Positions 62,470 through 64,000 of a stretch of 64,000 nt of DNA are shown here, piece after piece (position 1 is the stretch's first letter; each line of letters starts with the position of its first letter). Location: positions 1 through 64,000 of the forward strand of contig NZ_CANLER010000009.1 in NCBI RefSeq assembly GCF_947489715.1, in the 5' to 3' direction. The DNA comes from an uncultured Roseovarius sp. (GTDB taxonomy: Bacteria > Pseudomonadota > Alphaproteobacteria > Rhodobacterales > Rhodobacteraceae). The notes beneath the pieces were generated by a model that saw nothing but the letters and a program-made list of their open reading frames with translations, was not told the origin of the DNA and did not search any database. The translations under genes and the position numbers were made by a program.

Positions 62470-63029
62470 TGAAATTGGCAGTTACGGCAGTTTTGGTCTC
62501 ACTTTGAGAAACAATTGCTCTGTGCAAACCGCTAAAAGATAAACGCGAATAACATTACAAGCTTGGATGAATAAGCTAGTATTGTGACGAAAGTCATCGA
62601 GTGTTGGTGCATTGAGATTCTCTCGAATGGCTGCTTTGTCAGAGCAACTAGCATGCTCACTTTAAGATTGCCTGAATTTCCGCTTAGAGCCCAAAGTACC
62701 AATTACTGCACTAGGCATGAACGGCAACTTTTGCTTGTAGATTCAAAAACCTTCCAAAACTCCAAACGTTTTGTCATCGGGTTAGGATCGTCACTTAGTG
62801 CTTGCTGGCCAGGAACCTAGGTTTCACAATTCATGTATCCAAAGGGAGCATTGCTATGATTTCGAAAGAAGTTCTTGAATTGATTGAAAAGCGAGACCTC
62901 GCTGATGAGATAAAGGCAATAATCCTCATATCCCATCCCTATTCGTTATGATGGAATGCTAGATACCACACCAATTGTCCCCCATGTGCCTCTTTACAAG
63001 TGAAACATAATTCACGAGGCATCTTCGGG
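62470..63029. other. Mostly non-coding stretch with a possible mini-gene
   Basis: About 560 bp. One mini-ORF at 62856-62951 (31 residues, MISKEVLELIEKRDLADEIK...) has AAAGGGAG upstream and could be real but is too short to judge. A TTGTCCCCC element lies at 62975. Nothing else is supported. Confidence 0.4.
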
Positions 63030-63290
63030 TCAGAACGCCAATCCATAGCCAGGTAGCCCATCGTTACACTTCTTCTTTGCGGCAAGCGGGCATTCGGCGG
63101 CAACAATCCATTCTTCAATTTTCTCGTCAGGTGCCCCACTGTGCAGTAGCCGTGCAGCTTCTTCTCGACAATGAAGTTGGGCTTTGCACCTTTCCTTGGG
63201 CGGCATCCATATCTCGCGGAGCAAAACTACAAGAACAAACAACAAAGTCATTCCAGCAACGCCGGACATAACTGTGAATACCAACAACAT
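63030..63290 (-). CDS. Small membrane-anchored hypothetical protein
   Basis: An 86-residue protein. The N-terminal helix (LLVFTVMSGVAGMTLLFVLVVLLREIW) should anchor it in the membrane, with a charged Cys-containing cytoplasmic tail (CKAQLHCREEAARLLHSG). GAGG lies close upstream of the ATG. No family is recognised. Confidence 0.5.
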   Translation of the reverse strand: MLLVFTVMSGVAGMTLLFVLVVLLREIWMPPKERCKAQLHCREEAARLLHSGAPDEKIEEWIVAAECPLAAKKKCNDGLPGYGLAF

Positions 63291-63390
63291 AACCTCGACA
63301 ATCCCTCATTGTGGATATCCGTGATTACACAGGACGTATTAAGTATTTGCTATCGGCTTACCTGTTAAAGAGGGGACGAAACCACACTTA

Positions 63391-63410
63391 TTGTCACCCA
63401 TATGTCCCCG
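63391..63410 (+). repeat. Putative integrase arm-type site, imperfect copy
   Basis: TTGTCACCCATATGTCCCCG matches the 21-bp putative arm site at 45271 and 63823 except at two positions over 20 bp. It is 410 bp from the right attachment repeat and may be an extra binding site. Confidence 0.55.
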
Positions 63411-63499
63411 AGCAAGCTTGGAATCTTCCCTAAGCCGAATTTCAAAGATTTTCGGAATCCAGCTACTAATCGCAATAGCTTAACGAAGGCCAGGTTATC

Positions 63500-63631
63500 C
63501 TAAGCCTTTCGGTGCACGTCAGGCTTGGTGGTGGATGCCTTATAAAACTCACGAAACAATAGCGTGAACGTATAAAGCAATACCAAACAAGCAAAGCCAG
63601 TGATGGCTGATAATAAAGCAAATGCACCCAT
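63500..63631 (-). CDS. Very small membrane protein, 43 residues
   Basis: ATG 63631 has AAGGGGAA upstream and reads MGAFALLSAITGFACLVLLYTFTLLFREFYKASTTKPDVHRKA. One transmembrane helix (residues 3-24) and a basic tail are visible. It is too short for any family assignment. It could be a holin-like or regulatory peptide, or chance. Confidence 0.45.
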   Translation of the reverse strand: MGAFALLSAITGFACLVLLYTFTLLFREFYKASTTKPDVHRKA

Positions 63632-63822
63632 GTTAGTTTCCCCTTAGTAGAGATTAATCATTTGCATCCGAAAGATTAAGAATTTGCTATCAAGAGCAGC
63701 TTTTTTCGATTCTAGGAAACTTCGAGTTCAATTCGGCTGAGACGGGCATGTTAGTTGTGCCAGATTGCGGACAACTGTGCAGGTGCCCGGATATGCCGAT
63801 AAATGCACTGAAATCGCGCCAC

Positions 63823-63843
63823 TTGTCCCCCATATGTCCCCCA
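63823..63843 (+). repeat. Putative integrase arm-type site, right
   Basis: A perfect 21-bp copy of the sequence at 45271-45291, 58 bp inside the right attachment repeat. Finding the same sequence near both island ends supports a role in integrase binding. Confidence 0.7.
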
Positions 63844-63901
63844 AAACGCGTGTATGCTCCAAGGTGACGGGGCGAGTTTTCCGCTAAGTCATTGATTTTG
63901 C

Positions 63902-63952
63902 TGGTGCCCCCACACGGACTCGAACCGCGGACCTACTGATTACAAATCAGTT
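63902..63952. repeat. attachment-site repeat, right copy (within tRNA-Thr)
   Basis: The 51-bp repeat identical to 45061-45111, forming the 3' part of the intact tRNA-Thr. The left copy is the displaced original end if the island entered at the tRNA 3' end. Confidence 0.95.
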
Positions 63953-63977
63953 GCTCTACCAGCTGAGCTATAGGGGC
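63902..63977 (-). tRNA. tRNA-Thr (anticodon TGT)
   Basis: On the minus strand, 76 nt with acceptor GCCCCTA paired to TGGGGGC, discriminator A and an encoded CCA. The D-arm is GCTCAGCTGGTAGAGC, the anticodon arm CTGATTTGTAATCAG has TGT in the loop, and the T-arm has GGTTCGAGTCC. It is the island's insertion target and is kept whole. Confidence 0.97.
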
Positions 63978-64000
63978 ACGCGCGCTTCAATACGCAGGAA

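Larger units (their letters stand above)
45061..63952. mobile_element. Integrated genomic island in tRNA-Thr
   Basis: About 18.9 kb bounded by a 51-bp direct repeat of the tRNA-Thr 3' end (45061-45111 and 63902-63952). A tyrosine integrase and an excisionase-like gene are at the left end. The contents are a coupled replication-type operon (47.4-52.9 kb), cargo and decayed genes (52.9-58.8 kb), and a second operon led by an XRE repressor (59.3-62.5 kb). No capsid, tail, terminase, portal, relaxase or conjugation genes are recognised. It resembles a phage satellite or integrative island more than a prophage or ICE. Several genes are AT-richer than the core genome. Confidence 0.92.

Noticed and set aside
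62584..62820. A 78-residue open frame
   Set aside because: No ribosome site, Cys-rich odd composition and no family; more likely non-coding.
45061..63952. A complete prophage
   Set aside because: No capsid, portal, large terminase, tail, holin or endolysin genes are recognisable.

Overview
The window looks like chromosomal DNA of a marine alphaproteobacterium of the Rhodobacteraceae (roseobacter group). The basis is gene content and gene style: an ftsY / DMT permease / yciB string, a SAM-II riboswitch in front of metZ, an NDUFA12-type complex I subunit next to mlaD and a DUF2155 gene, an accB-accC-aat string, two Hint-domain proteins, a tripartite tricarboxylate-type transporter and paired glutamine-synthetase-like amine genes. 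The species cannot be named from sequence alone.

Layout. 1-15.5 kb is mostly core: ftsY (cut by the window edge, with a long Glu-Pro repeat), a permease, yciB, an alpha/beta hydrolase, riboswitch-controlled metZ, folE2, a Lys/Ala-rich protein, TrkH, a Hint protein, an acyl-CoA dehydrogenase, clpP-clpX, the NDUFA12 homologue, mlaD and DUF2155. 15.4-18 kb carries aat, accC and accB on the minus strand. 18.1-20.7 kb has a PAS-LuxR regulator and two DMT permeases. 20.9-27.9 kb is a catabolic unit: a LacI regulator faces tctABC, an acylating aldehyde dehydrogenase and a CoA ligase, most simply read as import and activation of a small organic acid, sulfoacetate being my first guess. 27.9-35.2 kb on the minus strand is an amine/amino-acid cluster: two glutamine-synthetase-like ligases, a class I amidotransferase, an FAD amine oxidase, a DegT aminotransferase and a fold-type IV aminotransferase resembling (R)-amine transaminases. 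Shared palindromes lie in front of two of its genes. 35.4-44.7 kb holds a small protein, tRNA-Gln, an SH3 protein, a 2-hydroxyacid dehydrogenase, a methyltransferase, a LysR regulator and a 1429-residue RTX protein with CHRD and spondin-N domains.

45,061-63,952 is an integrated mobile element of about 18.9 kb in tRNA-Thr(TGT). It is bounded by a 51-bp direct repeat of the tRNA 3' end and has a tyrosine integrase at the left end and the intact tRNA at the right end. Both ends carry the same 21-bp putative arm site. No virion, packaging or conjugation genes are recognised, so it looks like a satellite or genomic island rather than a full prophage. Its left half is one tightly coupled operon (47.39-52.86 kb): an excisionase-like HTH protein, small proteins, a Spo11/Topo VI-A-like protein with winged-helix Tyr and Toprim motifs, a DUF3987 replication-type protein, a gene containing inverted iteron-like repeats, a DUF5681-like protein, and four small proteins sharing an N-terminal R-L-x-K-L-E motif. 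The middle is cargo: a GNAT acetyltransferase, a 584-residue protein resembling proteins linked to contractile injection systems, decayed fragments (a SRAP start, a frameshifted membrane protein) and a second Hint protein. The right half has an XRE repressor facing a conserved phage/plasmid-type gene across a promoter-operator, then small genes including a resolvase-like protein without its catalytic serine.

The most unusual part is the Spo11-like / DUF3987 / iteron / RLxKLE module (47.4-52.9 kb), a candidate replication system for a minimal integrative element.
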